Shown: positions 53,009 to 63,680, counted from the stretch's first letter. The stretch is 64,000 nt of DNA from Pseudomonas sp. MAG733B (GCF_036884845.1 NZ_CP145732.1:806001-870000), one strand, 5' to 3'. Made by a program: numbers and translations. The notes: a model not told the origin generated them from the sequence alone.

Positions 53009-53464
53009 TTACTTGAAACCGAGCTGGCGCCAGCCTTCGTACACGGCCACCGCCACGGTGTTCGACAGGTTCAGGCTGCGGCAACCTTCGCGCATCGGCA
53101 GGCGCAGGCGTTGGTCGCCGGGAAGGGCATCGAGCACTTCGGCTGGCAGGCCACGGCTTTCCGGGCCGAACAGGAAGGCATTGCCCTCCACGAAGCTCGC
53201 GTCGTGGAACGGCCGCGAGCCCTTGGTGGTGAAGGCAAACACGCGAGGATGACCGAGGCTTTCCAGGCAACTGGCCAAGTCCGCGTGACGTTGCAGGGTG
53301 GCATACTCGTGGTAATCGAGGCCGGCCCGGCGCAGGCGCTTGTCGTCCATCTCGAAGCCTAGCGGTTCGATCAAATGCAGGTGGCAGCCACTGTTGGCGC
53401 ACAGCCTGATAACGTTGCCGGTATTCGGCGGAATTTCTGGTTGGAAAAGGATGACGTGAAACAT
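53009..53464 (-). CDS. trmL: tRNA (cytidine(34)-2'-O)-methyltransferase TrmL
   Basis: 151 residues, SPOUT fold: MFHVILFQPEIPPNTGNVIR with N-x-G-N-x-x-R, AFLFGPESRGLPAEVLD and LRLPMREGCRSLNLSNTVAV form the trefoil knot. Methylates the wobble base of tRNA-Leu. Its ATG overlaps the start of the divergent gene at 53463. Confidence 0.97.
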   Translation of the reverse strand: MFHVILFQPEIPPNTGNVIRLCANSGCHLHLIEPLGFEMDDKRLRRAGLDYHEYATLQRHADLASCLESLGHPRVFAFTTKGSRPFHDASFVEGNAFLFGPESRGLPAEVLDALPGDQRLRLPMREGCRSLNLSNTVAVAVYEGWRQLGFK

Positions 53465-53903
53465 GCACGGCTCCGAAGGTAAAGATGTGCGGCATTCTAC
53501 GCCGCAAGCCGACGCTCGTTCGAAACTATTCCCGCGCGTGATGATGTCGCTGGCCATTGTCGGGGTGATGCTGGGGCTGATGATCGGTCGCCTGACCACC
53601 CCCGACCCGACTGAGTTGCAACAAGTCGAGGTGACGAACGACGGCCTGGTGGTGTGGTTCAACAACGAACCCAAGACCCACGGCGAGATCGTCGACGGCA
53701 GCGTCGCGTTGCTGTTCGAGGCTGAGGGCAAGGCGCAGCAAGGCCAGCTCAAGCTCAACGACAAAGGCGTGAACTGGCGGGTGCGTTCGAGTGATGGGGG
53801 GTTGTTGCTGACGGTGGTGGCGGCCCGGCCGCTGCAGGGCGAGTGGTCCGGTAGCGAGGTCGATGACCGCTGGCGGCTGGAGATCCATCTCCGGGAGCAA
53901 TAA
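53463..53903 (+). CDS. Conserved inner-membrane protein
   Basis: 146 residues. After 25 polar residues, one membrane helix (MMSLAIVGVMLGLMIGRL), then a small extracytoplasmic beta domain (LVVWFNNEPKTHGEIVDGSV; EGKAQQGQLKLNDKGVNWRV). Conserved in Pseudomonas without known role as far as I know. The chosen ATG overlaps the trmL start; a start at 53538 (MMSLA) is an alternative. Confidence 0.7.
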   Translation: MHGSEGKDVRHSTPQADARSKLFPRVMMSLAIVGVMLGLMIGRLTTPDPTELQQVEVTNDGLVVWFNNEPKTHGEIVDGSVALLFEAEGKAQQGQLKLNDKGVNWRVRSSDGGLLLTVVAARPLQGEWSGSEVDDRWRLEIHLREQ

Positions 53904-54106
53904 AAGAGGGAATCCCCGGCCTGCCTGTACCAAGGTCCCCAAAACGGGAGGGTTCGCGCATTGCGTCGTGAACCCGGTGTAAAGAGGGAATCCCCGGCCT
54001 GCCTGTACCAAGGACCCCAAAACTGGGTGGGCTCGTCGCAAGTGCGGTGTGAGCCCGGTGTAAAGAGGGGAATCCCCGGCCTGCCTGTACCAAGGTCCCC
54101 GAAACT
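53903..54106. repeat. Three tandem copies of an ~80-bp repeat with hairpins
   Basis: Units start at 53903, 53981 and 54062 with AAAGAGGGAATCCCCGGCCT, followed by GCCTGTACCAAGG and CCCC. Between the units are hairpins with the pairs GGGTTC/GAACCC (53950-53955 with 53970-53975) and GGGCTC/GAGCCC (54029-54034 with 54051-54056), each with an inner CGC/GCG. The pair change T-A to C-G keeps the stem. The rest of 53904-54439 holds a terminator and a REPIN. Confidence 0.75.
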
Positions 54107-54193
54107 GGGTAGTGAACTGAATCACTGATGAGACCGTTGCAGGGGGCGTGCCAGTTTTTAACAAGTTGAAACAGAAAGGCGCGTAAATACGTT

Positions 54194-54218
54194 GAAAGCC
54201 CCGTAATCCGGGGCTTTC
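54194..54218. terminator. Terminator hairpin
   Basis: GAAAGCCCC-GTAATCC-GGGGCTTTC followed by GTGTTTTTT. Possible end of transcripts from the left. Confidence 0.7.
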
Positions 54219-54335
54219 GTGTTTTTTCGGTAAGGGTTCGATTGCGAACTCAGGCAGGATTTCAGATCAGTTGCCGTGCGCGATTGCGGTTCACGGTGCA
54301 TTCAGTCGGTGCATGGAATGTGATTTTCGGCAAAA

Positions 54336-54411
54336 AAAAGATCGCAGCCTTCGGCAGCTCCTACGAGGTTATGCGTACACCTGTAGGAGCTGCCGAAGGC
54401 TGCGATCTTTT
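54336..54411. repeat. REP doublet, second family
   Basis: AAAAGATCGCAGCCTTCGGC arms inverted around GAGGTTATGCGTACACC. A different palindrome family from those at 40749 and 49835. Confidence 0.88.
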
Positions 54412-54439
54412 CGCTAACGACTAAATTCGAAAGCCGGGT

Positions 54440-55876
54440 TTAGCCCTCATCGCCCTCATCATCATCCCCGCCATCAACCTTCATCCCCAATTCCTTGATT
54501 TTGCGAGTCAGGGTATTACGCCCCCAGCCCAGCAACACGGCGGCATCGCGGCGGCGCCCGGCGGTGTGCTTGAGCGCGGTTTCGATCATGATCCGCTCGA
54601 AGGTCGGCACGGCGCTATCGAGCAGGCTCGACTGACCGCGAGCGAGTGCCTGGTCGGCCCACTGACGCAGCGCTTGCTCCCAGTTGGTCACCGGCGCTGA
54701 ATCCTGCGGCAGGCTCAGCAGCTCAGGTGGCAGGTCGCCGATATGCACTTCGCGACCCGAAGCCATCACCGTGATCCAGCGGCAAGTGTTCTCCAGCTGA
54801 CGCACGTTGCCCGGCCAAGGCAGGTTTTTCAGGTACTCCTCGGTTTCGCTTTTCAGCAGCTTCGGCTCAACGGCCAGCTCCTGCGCGGCGCGGCTGAGGA
54901 AGTGCTTGGCCAGGGTCGGGATGTCTTCGCGACGATCTGACAGGCGCGGGATGTGGATGCGGATCACGTTGAGGCGGTGGAACAAGTCCTCACGGAATTT
55001 CCCGGCATGCACCAGGGTTTCCAGGTTCTGGTGGGTCGCGGCGATGATTCGCACATCAACCTTCACCGGAACATGACCGCCAACGCGGTAAAACTCGCCA
55101 TCAGCCAGGACTCGCAGCAAGCGAGTCTGGGTGTCAGCCGGCATGTCGCCAATTTCATCGAGGAACAACGTGCCGCCATCGGCCTGTTCGAAACGCCCGC
55201 GACGCAGGTTTGCTGCACCGGTGAACGCGCCTTTCTCGTGACCGAACAGCTCGGATTCCATCAGGTCTTTGGGGATCGCCGCCATGTTCAGCGCGATGAA
55301 CGGCGAAGCCGCGCGAGGGCTGTGGCGGTGCAGGGCGTGGGCAACCAGTTCTTTACCGGTACCCGATTCGCCGTTGATCAGCACGGTGATGTTGGAGTGA
55401 CTCAAGCGGCCAATGGCGCGAAACACTTCCTGCATCGCCGGTGCTTCACCGATGATTTCCGGGGTGCGGGTCAAGGTCGGGGCGACTTCCAGGCCTTGTT
55501 GTTCCTGGGCGTGCTGGTTGGCGCGTTTGACCAGGGAGACGGCTTCGTCGACATCGAATGGCTTGGGCAGGTACTCGAAAGCGCCGCCCTGATAGGACGC
55601 GACAGCGCTGTCCAGATCGGAATGAGCGGTCATGATGATCACCGGCAGCCGGGGGTGCTGCTCGCGAATCCGCGCCAGAAGGTCAAGGCCGCTGGCACCG
55701 GGCATGCGGATGTCGGAGATGATCACGTCCGGTTGCTGGCGCGCCAGGCGGCTCATCACGCCATCGGCGCTGTCGAAGCTTTGCGTGGTCATGCCTTCTT
55801 GTTGCAAGGCTTTTTCCAGGACCCAACGGATAGAACGGTCGTCATCGACGATCCACACGGTTTCACTACGGCTCAT
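54440..55876 (-). CDS. ntrC: Nitrogen regulator NtrC (NR(I))
   Basis: 478 residues. Receiver domain with phospho-acceptor Asp in [23 protein letters not shown]+ domain with [14 protein letters not shown], the sigma-54 contact loop [18 protein letters not shown] and [20 protein letters not shown]; Fis-type HTH at the end ([20 protein letters not shown]). Activates sigma-54 promoters such as glnA under nitrogen limitation. Starts four bases inside the ntrB gene. Confidence 0.98.
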   Translation of the reverse strand: MSRSETVWIVDDDRSIRWVLEKALQQEGMTTQSFDSADGVMSRLARQQPDVIISDIRMPGASGLDLLARIREQHPRLPVIIMTAHSDLDSAVASYQGGAFEYLPKPFDVDEAVSLVKRANQHAQEQQGLEVAPTLTRTPEIIGEAPAMQEVFRAIGRLSHSNITVLINGESGTGKELVAHALHRHSPRAASPFIALNMAAIPKDLMESELFGHEKGAFTGAANLRRGRFEQADGGTLFLDEIGDMPADTQTRLLRVLADGEFYRVGGHVPVKVDVRIIAATHQNLETLVHAGKFREDLFHRLNVIRIHIPRLSDRREDIPTLAKHFLSRAAQELAVEPKLLKSETEEYLKNLPWPGNVRQLENTCRWITVMASGREVHIGDLPPELLSLPQDSAPVTNWEQALRQWADQALARGQSSLLDSAVPTFERIMIETALKHTAGRRRDAAVLLGWGRNTLTRKIKELGMKVDGGDDDEGDEG

Positions 55877-56958
55877 GTCGATGTGGCTCCTTGTTCCAGT
55901 GGCAGAAAGATCGAGAACGTGGTGTGGCCGGGGTGGCTGTCACACTCGATCAGGCCCTGGTGCTGGCTGATGATGTTCTGGGTAATGGCCAGGCCCAGCC
56001 CGGTACCGTCCGGACGACCGCTGACCATGGGAAAGAAAATGGTTTCCTGGAGTTCCGCAGGAATGCCCGGACCGTTGTCGATGATTTCGATCTTGGTCAC
56101 CAGGCGATGGCGCACGTGGCCGATGGTGAACTGGCGCATGGCGCGGGTGCGCAGGCTGATGCGGCCCAGGCGCAGCTCGTTCTGGCTGCTGATGGCCTGC
56201 ATCGCGTTGCGCACGATGTTCAGGACGGCCTGGATCATTTGTTCACGATCGATCAGGACGTCGGGAATGCTTGGGTCGTAGTCGCGCACCAAAGTGATGC
56301 AACCTTGGCTTTCGGCTTCGACCAAGTGGCAAACACGCTCCAGCACTTCATGGACGTTGCACATGGCCAGCGACGGCAGCTTGTTGGAGCCGAGCATGCG
56401 GTCGACCAGATTGCGCAGGCGGTCGGCCTCTTCGATGATCACGTTGGTGTAATCGCGCAGGCTTTCTTCCGGCAGCTCACGGGCCAGCAACTGCGCCGCA
56501 CCGCGAATACCGCCCAGCGGATTCTTGATTTCGTGGGCGAGGCCGCGCACCAGCATCTTGCTGGTTTCCTGTTTCGAGAGCTGCGCTTCTTCCTTGGTGA
56601 TCCGCAGCAAGCGATCCCGTGGATGGACTTCGAGCAGCAGCAGCGTGTCGCCGTTGCTGAGGATTGGGGTGACCGCGTAATCAACCGTCAGGGTCTGGCC
56701 GGTGAGGGCGGTGAGCATCGCTTCGCGCTTGGTAAACGGGTGCGCCTGCTGGACCGCCTGGCGCAAGGAATTCAGCGCCTCGGTGGATTCGGTGAACAAC
56801 TCGCTGATGAACTGCCCGTGGCTGCGCTGGCCGCTGATGGCCAGGAGCATCTCCGCCGCCGGGTTCATGTACTCAAGGCGCAATTCGGCATCGAGCAGGA
56901 TGGTCGCGGTGGTGAGGTTGTCGAGTAGCAAACGGTGGAGTGCGTCGCTAATGGTCAT
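55873..56958 (-). CDS. ntrB: Nitrogen sensor kinase NtrB (NR(II))
   Basis: 361 residues from MTISDALHRLLLDNLTTATI. PAS domain, then the H-box GLAHEIKNPLGGIRGAAQLL and a HATPase with NIVRNAMQA and DNGPGIPAELQE plus GTGLGLAI. Phosphorylates or dephosphorylates NtrC as directed by PII. ATG at 56958; an upstream start at 57006 is weak. Overlaps ntrC by four bases. Confidence 0.97.
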   Translation of the reverse strand: MTISDALHRLLLDNLTTATILLDAELRLEYMNPAAEMLLAISGQRSHGQFISELFTESTEALNSLRQAVQQAHPFTKREAMLTALTGQTLTVDYAVTPILSNGDTLLLLEVHPRDRLLRITKEEAQLSKQETSKMLVRGLAHEIKNPLGGIRGAAQLLARELPEESLRDYTNVIIEEADRLRNLVDRMLGSNKLPSLAMCNVHEVLERVCHLVEAESQGCITLVRDYDPSIPDVLIDREQMIQAVLNIVRNAMQAISSQNELRLGRISLRTRAMRQFTIGHVRHRLVTKIEIIDNGPGIPAELQETIFFPMVSGRPDGTGLGLAITQNIISQHQGLIECDSHPGHTTFSIFLPLEQGATST

Positions 56959-57157
56959 CGGGACCTCTTTTAGGGCGGAGCATGCGCAAGAAAAAAGCGC
57001 TGACACGAGGAAAATGCAAAAACCAAACCAAGGCTCCGAAAAGAAGCGTTCAACCCCTGAAACGGGCGTTTGACGCTCGATTGCGTGGCGCTCTTTCAGC
57101 TTTCACGGGTACTTTCGAACCAAAATGGGATGCAATCGGCGCACCGTGCAACCAATC

Positions 57158-57173
57158 GCACCAATATAGTGCG
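57158..57173 (-). promoter_or_regulatory. Possible NtrC-binding site
   Basis: GCACCAATATAGTGCG, close to the NtrC dyad GCACCAnnnnnTGGTGC, 200 bases upstream of ntrB. A shorter GCACCGTGC lies at 57141. Suggests autoregulation of ntrBC; weak by itself. Confidence 0.4.
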
Positions 57174-57188
57174 CAAAGCTGAACGAGG

Positions 57189-57803
57189 TTAGAAGAACCG
57201 CAGGAACGGATTTTTTTCTTCGGCGGGTTTATCGCTGAGCGGGCATTCCGGCCGTTGGCCGTAGTCGTCGAGGGTGCAGGGTTTGACCTTGCGTTTTTGC
57301 GCGAGCGACATGCGTTGCATGTGGAATGGCTGATTGGCGGTGCGTTCGACGGTCCGGCCCTGTTCGTCGAGGATTTCCACTGACAGTTGATGAGTGCCTC
57401 GGTCGACGTTGCTCAGCGGAAATACCGGACTCGGTCCAGGGTCGGCGGTGGGTTGGCCATCAAGCAGCAATCGATAGCGATGGCCCCGTTGCAAGCCTGG
57501 CTCGCTGGTGACGCTGACGATGATTTCGCCGGCACTGCTGCGCACGGTGGCGTCAGGCTCCGGCACCAGAATGCGTAGCATGTCGTAGTGGAACAGTGGT
57601 TTTTTCTCGGCCTTCTTTGTGGCAATCGCCGCTGACGTACCTGGTGCGGCCATGCGATTGCCGGTTGCCAGCGGCACACGTTTGGCGTTGCCGGTATTGG
57701 GTTGATCGGTGAAAACCCGATTGCCCTGTGCATCAATGTAAGTAAAAACCTCCGCCGTTGCCGGCAGAGCGAACAGGCAAGCGATCAGCAGCCAACACTT
57801 CAA
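57189..57803 (-). CDS. DUF4124 exported protein, copy 1
   Basis: 204 residues. Signal peptide MKCWLLIACLFALPATAEVF; then the DUF4124 motif TYIDAQGNRVFTDQP; a beta-sandwich region (EIIVSVTSEPGLQRGHRYRL) follows with GTHQLSVEILDEQGRTVERT. Probably periplasmic. Paralogue of the gene starting at 58309; it overlaps its stop by four bases. Confidence 0.85.
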   Translation of the reverse strand: MKCWLLIACLFALPATAEVFTYIDAQGNRVFTDQPNTGNAKRVPLATGNRMAAPGTSAAIATKKAEKKPLFHYDMLRILVPEPDATVRSSAGEIIVSVTSEPGLQRGHRYRLLLDGQPTADPGPSPVFPLSNVDRGTHQLSVEILDEQGRTVERTANQPFHMQRMSLAQKRKVKPCTLDDYGQRPECPLSDKPAEEKNPFLRFF

Positions 57804-58309
57804 GGCTTGTGCACCCGTTGCACGGTAAAGGTCACGCTGGGGCTTTGCTGGACCACGGTTTCGCCGTCGATCACCTGCACGGCGAGGCTATGCATGCCGC
57901 GGTCGATGTTCACCAGTTGCAGGATCGGAACATTACTCGGCTGGCCATAGGGTCGTTCGTCCAGTACCAGTCTGAGCAGATGCGGCCCTTGAAGGCGCGG
58001 TTTGATCAACACGTTGACGGTGAAAGTGCCGTTGTTGGCGCGCAGGGCTTCGGTGGTGGGCAGGCCGGTCAGTTCCAGTACCTCGTAGGCGTTCTGGGGT
58101 TGTTCGTTGGTATTGGGTTGCGTGGGTGCTGCTGGAGGGGTTTGCGGCTCCACGCTGTTGAGCGGTGGCAGCTCGACCGTTTGGGCCTTCACGCCATCCG
58201 GCGGTTGATTGCTGTACGCGGTGTTGCCATCGGCGTCCGTGTACTTGTAGATCTGCGCTGCGGCAGGCAGGGCGATCAGCACCAGGATGAAGAGAAAAGC
58301 ACGACCCAT
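57800..58309 (-). CDS. DUF4124 exported protein, copy 2
   Basis: 169 residues: MGRAFLFILVLIALPAAAQI signal peptide, YKYTDADGNTAYSNQPPDG as DUF4124 motif, then a beta region with MHSLAVQVIDGETVVQQSPS, matching the other copy. ATG at 58309 opens the signal peptide. The pair lies between glnA and ntrBC, a conserved location in pseudomonads from memory. Confidence 0.85.
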   Translation of the reverse strand: MGRAFLFILVLIALPAAAQIYKYTDADGNTAYSNQPPDGVKAQTVELPPLNSVEPQTPPAAPTQPNTNEQPQNAYEVLELTGLPTTEALRANNGTFTVNVLIKPRLQGPHLLRLVLDERPYGQPSNVPILQLVNIDRGMHSLAVQVIDGETVVQQSPSVTFTVQRVHKP

Positions 58310-58415
58310 AAAATCAACCGCAAACGAAAGCATTGGGTTGCAGCATAGGTCAGGGGCGGCGGTTGGCCCAGCTTGTTCATGTTTGGGTACAGAAGATCTT
58401 TTGATTTGTGATCAT

Positions 58416-58440
58416 AAAAAAGGCCTCCCGAAGGAGGCCT
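58416..58440 (-). terminator. Terminator after glnA
   Basis: AGGCCTCC-CGAA-GGAGGCCT, perfect stem; on the minus strand followed by TTTTTT. Confidence 0.9.
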
Positions 58441-58475
58441 CTTTTTGTCACGCCGCTTGCGCTGGCGCTACCGGA

Positions 58476-59882
58476 TCAGCAGCTGTAGTACAGCTCGTAT
58501 TCCAGTGGGTGTACGAAGGTGCGTACCTTGATTTCTTCTTCGCTTTTCAGAGCGATGTAAGCGTCGATGAAGTCGTCGGAGAACACGCCGCCTTTGGTCA
58601 GGAACGCACGACCTTTGTCCAGCTCTTCCAGGGCTTCTTTCAGGCTGCCGCAAACTTGTGGGATCTCTTTCGCCTCTTCAGGCGGCAGGTCGTACAGGTT
58701 TTTGTCAGCTGCGTCGCCAGGGTGGATCTTGTTCTGGATGCCGTCCAGGCCAGCCATCAGCAGTGCAGCGAAGCCCAGGTACGGGTTGGCTGCTGGATCC
58801 GGGAAGCGGGCTTCGATACGGCGAGCGCGAGGGCTGGACACGTAAGGAATACGGATCGAAGCGGAACGGTTGCGAGCCGAGTAGGCCAGCATTACCGGAG
58901 CTTCGAAACCTGGGACCAGACGCTTGTAGGAGTTGGTCGACGGGTTGGTGAAGCCGTTCAGGGCCTTACCGTGCTTGATGATACCGCCGATGAAGTACAG
59001 AGCGGTGTCGGACAGGCCGGCATAGCCTTCGCCTGCGAAGGTGTTCTTGCCATCTTTGGCGATGGACAGGTGGACGTGCATGCCCGAACCGTTGTCGCCG
59101 TACAGAGGCTTAGGCATGAAGGTCGCGGTGCGGCCGTATGCATCAGCAACGTTGTGTACGCAGTACTTCAGGGTTTGAACTTCGTCGGCCTTGGCAACCA
59201 GGGTGTTGAACTTCACGCCGATTTCGTTCTGGCCGGCAGTTGCCACTTCGTGGTGGTGAACTTCGATGACCAGGCCCATTTCTTCCATGGCGTTGCACAT
59301 GGAGGTACGGATTTCGTGGTCGTGGTCGAACGGAGGAACCGGGAAGTAGCCGCCTTTGACGCCTGGACGGTGGCCTTTGTTGCCGCCTTCCACGTCCTGG
59401 TCGGACATCCACGAACCTTGTTCGGAGAAGATCTTGAACATCGAACCGGAGATGTCGGACTTGAACTTCACTTCGTCGAAGATGAAGAATTCTGGCTCTG
59501 GACCTACGAATACGGTGTCACCGATACCGGTCGACTTCAGGTATTCCTCGGCACGCTTGGCGATCGCACGTGGGTCGCGGTCGTAGCCTTGCATGGTCGA
59601 AGGCTCGATCACGTCGCAGACCAGGATCAGGGTCGGCTCTTCGGTGAAGGGGTCGAGAACGGCAGTGCTGTCGTCCGGCATCAGGATCATGTCGGAAGCT
59701 TCAATGCCTTTCCAGCCAGCGATGGAGGAACCGTCGAACATTTTGCCTTCTTCGAAGAAAGCGTCATCCAGCGCGTCGCGAGCCGGCATGGTCACGTGGT
59801 GCTGAGTGCCTTTGGTGTCCGTGAAGCGCAGATCAATCCACTTGACGTCATGATCTTTGATGAGTTGAACCGACTTCGACAT
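58476..59882 (-). CDS. glnA: Glutamine synthetase, type I
   Basis: 468 residues. [18 protein letters not shown], the ATP-site [20 protein letters not shown] and the adenylylation site [13 protein letters not shown] with its Tyr are all present. Converts glutamate and ammonia to glutamine. A sigma-54 promoter lies at 59979-59994. The antisense frames seen across this gene are not coding. Confidence 0.99.
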   Translation of the reverse strand: MSKSVQLIKDHDVKWIDLRFTDTKGTQHHVTMPARDALDDAFFEEGKMFDGSSIAGWKGIEASDMILMPDDSTAVLDPFTEEPTLILVCDVIEPSTMQGYDRDPRAIAKRAEEYLKSTGIGDTVFVGPEPEFFIFDEVKFKSDISGSMFKIFSEQGSWMSDQDVEGGNKGHRPGVKGGYFPVPPFDHDHEIRTSMCNAMEEMGLVIEVHHHEVATAGQNEIGVKFNTLVAKADEVQTLKYCVHNVADAYGRTATFMPKPLYGDNGSGMHVHLSIAKDGKNTFAGEGYAGLSDTALYFIGGIIKHGKALNGFTNPSTNSYKRLVPGFEAPVMLAYSARNRSASIRIPYVSSPRARRIEARFPDPAANPYLGFAALLMAGLDGIQNKIHPGDAADKNLYDLPPEEAKEIPQVCGSLKEALEELDKGRAFLTKGGVFSDDFIDAYIALKSEEEIKVRTFVHPLEYELYYSC

Positions 59883-59978
59883 ACTGTCCTCCGGGTGGAT
59901 TAGGGCTGGTAGTGGATGCCCTTAAATGTTTGTGATGCCGGCGCGAATACTCTGCCAAGGCAACCTGCCTCACAAGGG

Positions 59979-59994
59979 AGCAAATTGCATGCCA
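59979..59994 (-). promoter_or_regulatory. Sigma-54 promoter of glnA
   Basis: On the minus strand TGGCATGCAATTTGCT: GG and GC ten bases apart, near-consensus. Lies about 100 bases before the glnA start. Further upstream, GGTGCAAAGCGCC (60036-60048) and GGTGCGTGCAAAACC (60109-60123) may be NtrC sites. Confidence 0.82.
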
Positions 59995-60139
59995 GTGCCC
60001 CACCATGGGTTTTTTGCCCCAAATTCACGCTAATAAAGGTGCAAAGCGCCTTAAAGCGGAAAATCTCGCCCTACAATGTGGCGTTAAAATCTGAAAATGA
60101 CCTGTTTTGGTGCGTGCAAAACCTTCTGCACATTAACTG

Positions 60140-60168
60140 GTTAAACCTTGAGCAATTTCCGCTATAAT
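60140..60168 (+). promoter_or_regulatory. Probable promoter of thiI
   Basis: GTTAAA, 17 bases, TATAAT (60163-60168), some 42 bases before the thiI start. The -10 is perfect, the -35 weak. The remaining 59883-60210 region carries the divergent glnA signals. Confidence 0.55.
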
Positions 60169-60210
60169 CCGCGCGCCCCTTTTTCGGCAGGCCCTGCGCG
60201 CGCTGTTTCC

Positions 60211-61665
60211 ATGAAATTAATCGTAAAAGTCTTCCCCGAGATCACCATCAAGAGCCGCCCGGTACGGATGCGTTTCATCCGCCAATTGGCCAAGAACATC
60301 CGTGCCGTGCTCCGCGATCTGGACCCGGCTGTGGTGGTGAATGGCGTGTGGGACAACCTCGAGCTGGAAACCCGCGTCAGTGATCCCAAGGCCCTGAAGG
60401 AGATGGGCGAGCGCCTGAGCTGCATGCCGGGCATCGCGCACTTCCTGCAAATCGACGAATACCCGCTGGGCGATTTCGACGACATCGTTGCAAAGTGCAA
60501 GCAGCACTACGGCGATGCGCTGGCCGGGAAGATTTTCTCGGTGCGTTGCAAACGCGCCGGCAAGCACCCATTTAGCTCCATCGATATCGAAAAATATGTC
60601 GGCAGCCAGTTGCGCCGTCAGTGCGGTGCCGCCGGGATCGACCTGAAAAAGCCGGAAATCGAAGTCCGCATCGAAGTTCGCGACCAACGGTTGTTCGTGA
60701 TCCACAGCCAACACAACGGCATCGGCGGTTATCCGTTGGGTGCGCTGGAGCAGACGCTGGTGCTGATGTCCGGTGGTTTCGACTCCACCGTGGCGGCCTA
60801 CCAGATCATGCGCCGCGGCCTGATGGCACACTTCTGCTTCTTTAATCTGGGCGGACGAGCCCACGAACTGGGCGTCATGGAAGTCGCGCATTTCATCTGG
60901 AAGAAGTACGGCAGCTCCCAACGCGTGTTATTTGTCAGTGTGCCGTTTGAGGAAGTGCTGGGAGAAATTCTCGGTAAAGTCGATAACAGTCATATGGGCG
61001 TAGTTTTGAAGCGTATGATGTTGCGCGCTTCCTCGCAGATTGCCGATCGACTGCAGATTGAAGCGCTGGTCACCGGTGAAGCGATCTCCCAGGTTTCGAG
61101 CCAGACACTGCCAAATCTGAGCGTGATCGACTGCGTGACCGACAAACTGGTCTTGCGTCCGCTCATCGCCAGCCACAAGCAGGACATCATCGACCTGGCC
61201 AACGAGATCGGTACCGCCGATTTCGCCAAGCACATGCCGGAATACTGCGGGGTCATCTCGGTTAATCCTAAGACCGCAGCCAAGCGCCATCGCGTCGAGC
61301 ATGAAGAGAAAGAATTCGATATGGCGGTACTCGAGCGTGCGCTCGAAAACGCCAAACTGGTGCCGATCGATCGCGTGATCGACGAATTGGGCCAGGACGT
61401 TCAGATTGAAGAAGTCAGCGACGCGCTGGCCGGTCAGATCGTGATCGACATCCGCCACCCGGATGCCGCCGAGGATGACCCGCTGGAACTCGCTGGTATC
61501 GAGGTACAAACGATGCCGTTTTATGCACTGAACGCTCGTTTCAAGGAACTGGACCCTACTCGCCAGTACCTGCTGTATTGCGACAAAGGCGTGATGAGTC
61601 GCCTGCATGCCCACCATTTGCTCAGTGAGGGGCATGCCAATGTGCGCGTTTATCGACCGAGCTAA
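60211..61665 (+). CDS. thiI: tRNA 4-thiouridine synthase ThiI
   Basis: 484 residues from [20 protein letters not shown]. Ferredoxin-like NFLD and THUMP domains, the PP-loop [19 protein letters not shown], and a C-terminal rhodanese domain with catalytic Cys in [17 protein letters not shown]. Needed for s4U8 in tRNA and thiamine thiazole synthesis. ATG at 60211; a start at 60148 lies upstream of the promoter and is rejected. Confidence 0.97.
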   Translation: MKLIVKVFPEITIKSRPVRMRFIRQLAKNIRAVLRDLDPAVVVNGVWDNLELETRVSDPKALKEMGERLSCMPGIAHFLQIDEYPLGDFDDIVAKCKQHYGDALAGKIFSVRCKRAGKHPFSSIDIEKYVGSQLRRQCGAAGIDLKKPEIEVRIEVRDQRLFVIHSQHNGIGGYPLGALEQTLVLMSGGFDSTVAAYQIMRRGLMAHFCFFNLGGRAHELGVMEVAHFIWKKYGSSQRVLFVSVPFEEVLGEILGKVDNSHMGVVLKRMMLRASSQIADRLQIEALVTGEAISQVSSQTLPNLSVIDCVTDKLVLRPLIASHKQDIIDLANEIGTADFAKHMPEYCGVISVNPKTAAKRHRVEHEEKEFDMAVLERALENAKLVPIDRVIDELGQDVQIEEVSDALAGQIVIDIRHPDAAEDDPLELAGIEVQTMPFYALNARFKELDPTRQYLLYCDKGVMSRLHAHHLLSEGHANVRVYRPS

Positions 61666-61803
61666 GAGCCCGGGGCTGTATGCCTGTGGCCTGCGTCACC
61701 GGCCCCCCGACTCTGCCGTCAAGCTGTAACGGCAAGGCCTGACTCTACTGTAATCGCTGCCAAGACTTGTCAGCACACCGAATCCTCTGATCGAGATACA
61801 CAA

Positions 61804-63624
61804 GTGATCGAAAATCTACGCAACATCGCCATCATTGCTCACGTTGACCATGGTAAAACCACCCTGGTAGACAAACTCTTGCGTCAATCCGGCACCCTGG
61901 AGCGCAACGAGCTCAACGACGAGCGCGTGATGGACTCCAACGACCAGGAGAAAGAGCGCGGTATTACCATTCTGGCGAAAAACACCGCCATCAACTGGAA
62001 CGGCTACCACATCAACATCGTGGATACCCCGGGCCACGCCGACTTCGGCGGCGAAGTTGAACGCGTAATGTCGATGGTCGACTCCGTTCTGCTGCTGGTT
62101 GACGCCCAAGACGGCCCTATGCCGCAAACCCGTTTCGTGACCAAGAAGGCATTCGAAGCCGGCCTGCGTCCAATCGTGGTCATCAACAAGGTTGACCGTC
62201 CAGGCGCGCGTCCGGACTGGGTTCTGGATCAGATCTTCGACCTGTTCGACAACCTGGGTGCTACCGAAGAACAGCTGGACTTCAAAGTGGTTTACGCCTC
62301 TGCCCTGAACGGTATTGCTGGTCTTGACCACACCGCCATGGCTGAAGACATGACCCCGCTGTACCAGTCGATCATCGACGACGTACCAGCACCGAAAGTT
62401 GACCGTGACGGCCCGTTCCAGATGCAAATCTCGGCACTGGACTACAACAGCTTCCTGGGTGTCATCGGCGTTGGCCGTATTGCTCGTGGTCGCATCAAGC
62501 CAAACACTCCGGTTGTCGCTATCGACGCCGATGGCAAGAAGCGTACCGGCCGTATCCTGAAGCTGATGGGTCACCACGGTCTGCACCGCATCGACGTTGA
62601 AGAAGCAGCTGCGGGCGACATCGTCTGCATCAGCGGCTTCGACCAGCTGTTCATCTCCGACACTCTGTGCGATCCACTGAACGTCGAAGCGATGAAGCCG
62701 CTGACCGTTGACGAACCTACCGTATCGATGACCTTCCAGGTTAACGACTCGCCGTTCTGCGGCCGTGAAGGCAAGTTCGTCACCAGCCGTAACATCAAGG
62801 AACGTCTGGACAAAGAGCTGCTGTACAACGTTGCTCTGCGCGTTGAAGAAGGCGACTCGGCTGACAAGTTCAAAGTGTCCGGCCGTGGTGAGCTGCACCT
62901 CTCCGTACTGATCGAAACCATGCGTCGCGAAGGCTTCGAAATGGGTGTTGGTCGTCCTGAAGTGATCATCCGCATGGTTGATGGCGTCAAGCACGAACCG
63001 TACGAAAACGTGACCATCGACCTGCCGGAAGAATCCCAGGGCGCGATCATGGAACAAATGGGCCTGCGTAAAGGCGATCTGACCAACATGGTTCCGGATG
63101 GCAAGGGCCGTGTGCGCCTTGAGTACAACATCCCGGCCCGTGGCCTGATCGGTTTCCGTAACGAGTTCCTGACCCTGACCTCCGGTGGCGGCATCCTGAC
63201 TTCGATCTTCGATCGTTACGACGCGATGAAGTCCGGTGACATGTCCGGCCGTCAGAACGGTGTTCTGGTTTCGGTTGCTACCGGTAAGGCTCTGACCTAC
63301 TCGCTGGAAACCCTGCAGGCTCGTGGCAAGCTGTTCGTTGAACACGGCCAGGATATCTACGAAGGTCAAATCGTTGGCTTGAACAGCCGCGACAACGACC
63401 TGGGTGTAAACCCAACCAAAGGCAAGAAGCTCGACAACATGCGTGCTTCGGGTAAAGACGAAACCATCGCTCTGGTTCCGCCTGTCAAGTTCACTCTGGA
63501 GCAAGCTCTGGAGTTCGTACAGGAAGACGAGCTGTGTGAAGTCACTCCTAAGTCCATCCGTCTTCGCAAGAAGATCCTGGGTGAAAGCGAGCGTACCCGC
63601 GCTGCGAAGAAGTCCGGTAACTAA
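61804..63624 (+). CDS. typA: Ribosome-associated GTPase TypA/BipA
   Basis: 606 residues, GTG start. GTPase motifs [16 protein letters not shown] (G1), RGITI (G2), [12 protein letters not shown] (G3), VINKVDRP (G4); then EF-G-like domains and the TypA C-terminal domain ([20 protein letters not shown]). Acts in ribosome assembly and stress responses. Followed by a strong terminator. Confidence 0.98.
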   Translation: MIENLRNIAIIAHVDHGKTTLVDKLLRQSGTLERNELNDERVMDSNDQEKERGITILAKNTAINWNGYHINIVDTPGHADFGGEVERVMSMVDSVLLLVDAQDGPMPQTRFVTKKAFEAGLRPIVVINKVDRPGARPDWVLDQIFDLFDNLGATEEQLDFKVVYASALNGIAGLDHTAMAEDMTPLYQSIIDDVPAPKVDRDGPFQMQISALDYNSFLGVIGVGRIARGRIKPNTPVVAIDADGKKRTGRILKLMGHHGLHRIDVEEAAAGDIVCISGFDQLFISDTLCDPLNVEAMKPLTVDEPTVSMTFQVNDSPFCGREGKFVTSRNIKERLDKELLYNVALRVEEGDSADKFKVSGRGELHLSVLIETMRREGFEMGVGRPEVIIRMVDGVKHEPYENVTIDLPEESQGAIMEQMGLRKGDLTNMVPDGKGRVRLEYNIPARGLIGFRNEFLTLTSGGGILTSIFDRYDAMKSGDMSGRQNGVLVSVATGKALTYSLETLQARGKLFVEHGQDIYEGQIVGLNSRDNDLGVNPTKGKKLDNMRASGKDETIALVPPVKFTLEQALEFVQEDELCEVTPKSIRLRKKILGESERTRAAKKSGN

Positions 63625-63644
63625 GTCATTTAGTTAGCTGGCAA

Positions 63645-63680
63645 AAAAACGCCCCCGACCGCAAGGCCGGGGGCGTTTTT
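63645..63680 (+). terminator. Terminator after typA
   Basis: AAAAACGCCCCCGACC-GCAA-GGCCGGGGGCGTTTTT with one mismatch; strong T-run. Confidence 0.92.

Noticed and set aside
53903..54106. CRISPR array
   Set aside because: Only three units of about 80 bp, spacers are themselves related hairpins, and no cas gene is present.
53526..54164. A minus-strand frame with repeating PLYTG/QAGRGFPL peptide
   Set aside because: The peptide repeat simply reflects the tandem DNA repeat; covarying hairpins fit RNA or DNA structure better than protein.
58287..59903. A 538-codon frame antisense to glnA
   Set aside because: Shadow of glnA codon bias.
60148..60210. Upstream start for thiI
   Set aside because: It lies before or within the -10 box TATAAT at 60163-60168, so it could not be in the transcript.
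61816..63504. A 562-codon frame antisense to typA
   Set aside because: A shadow of strongly biased typA codons; His/Val/Gln-rich composition without family match.
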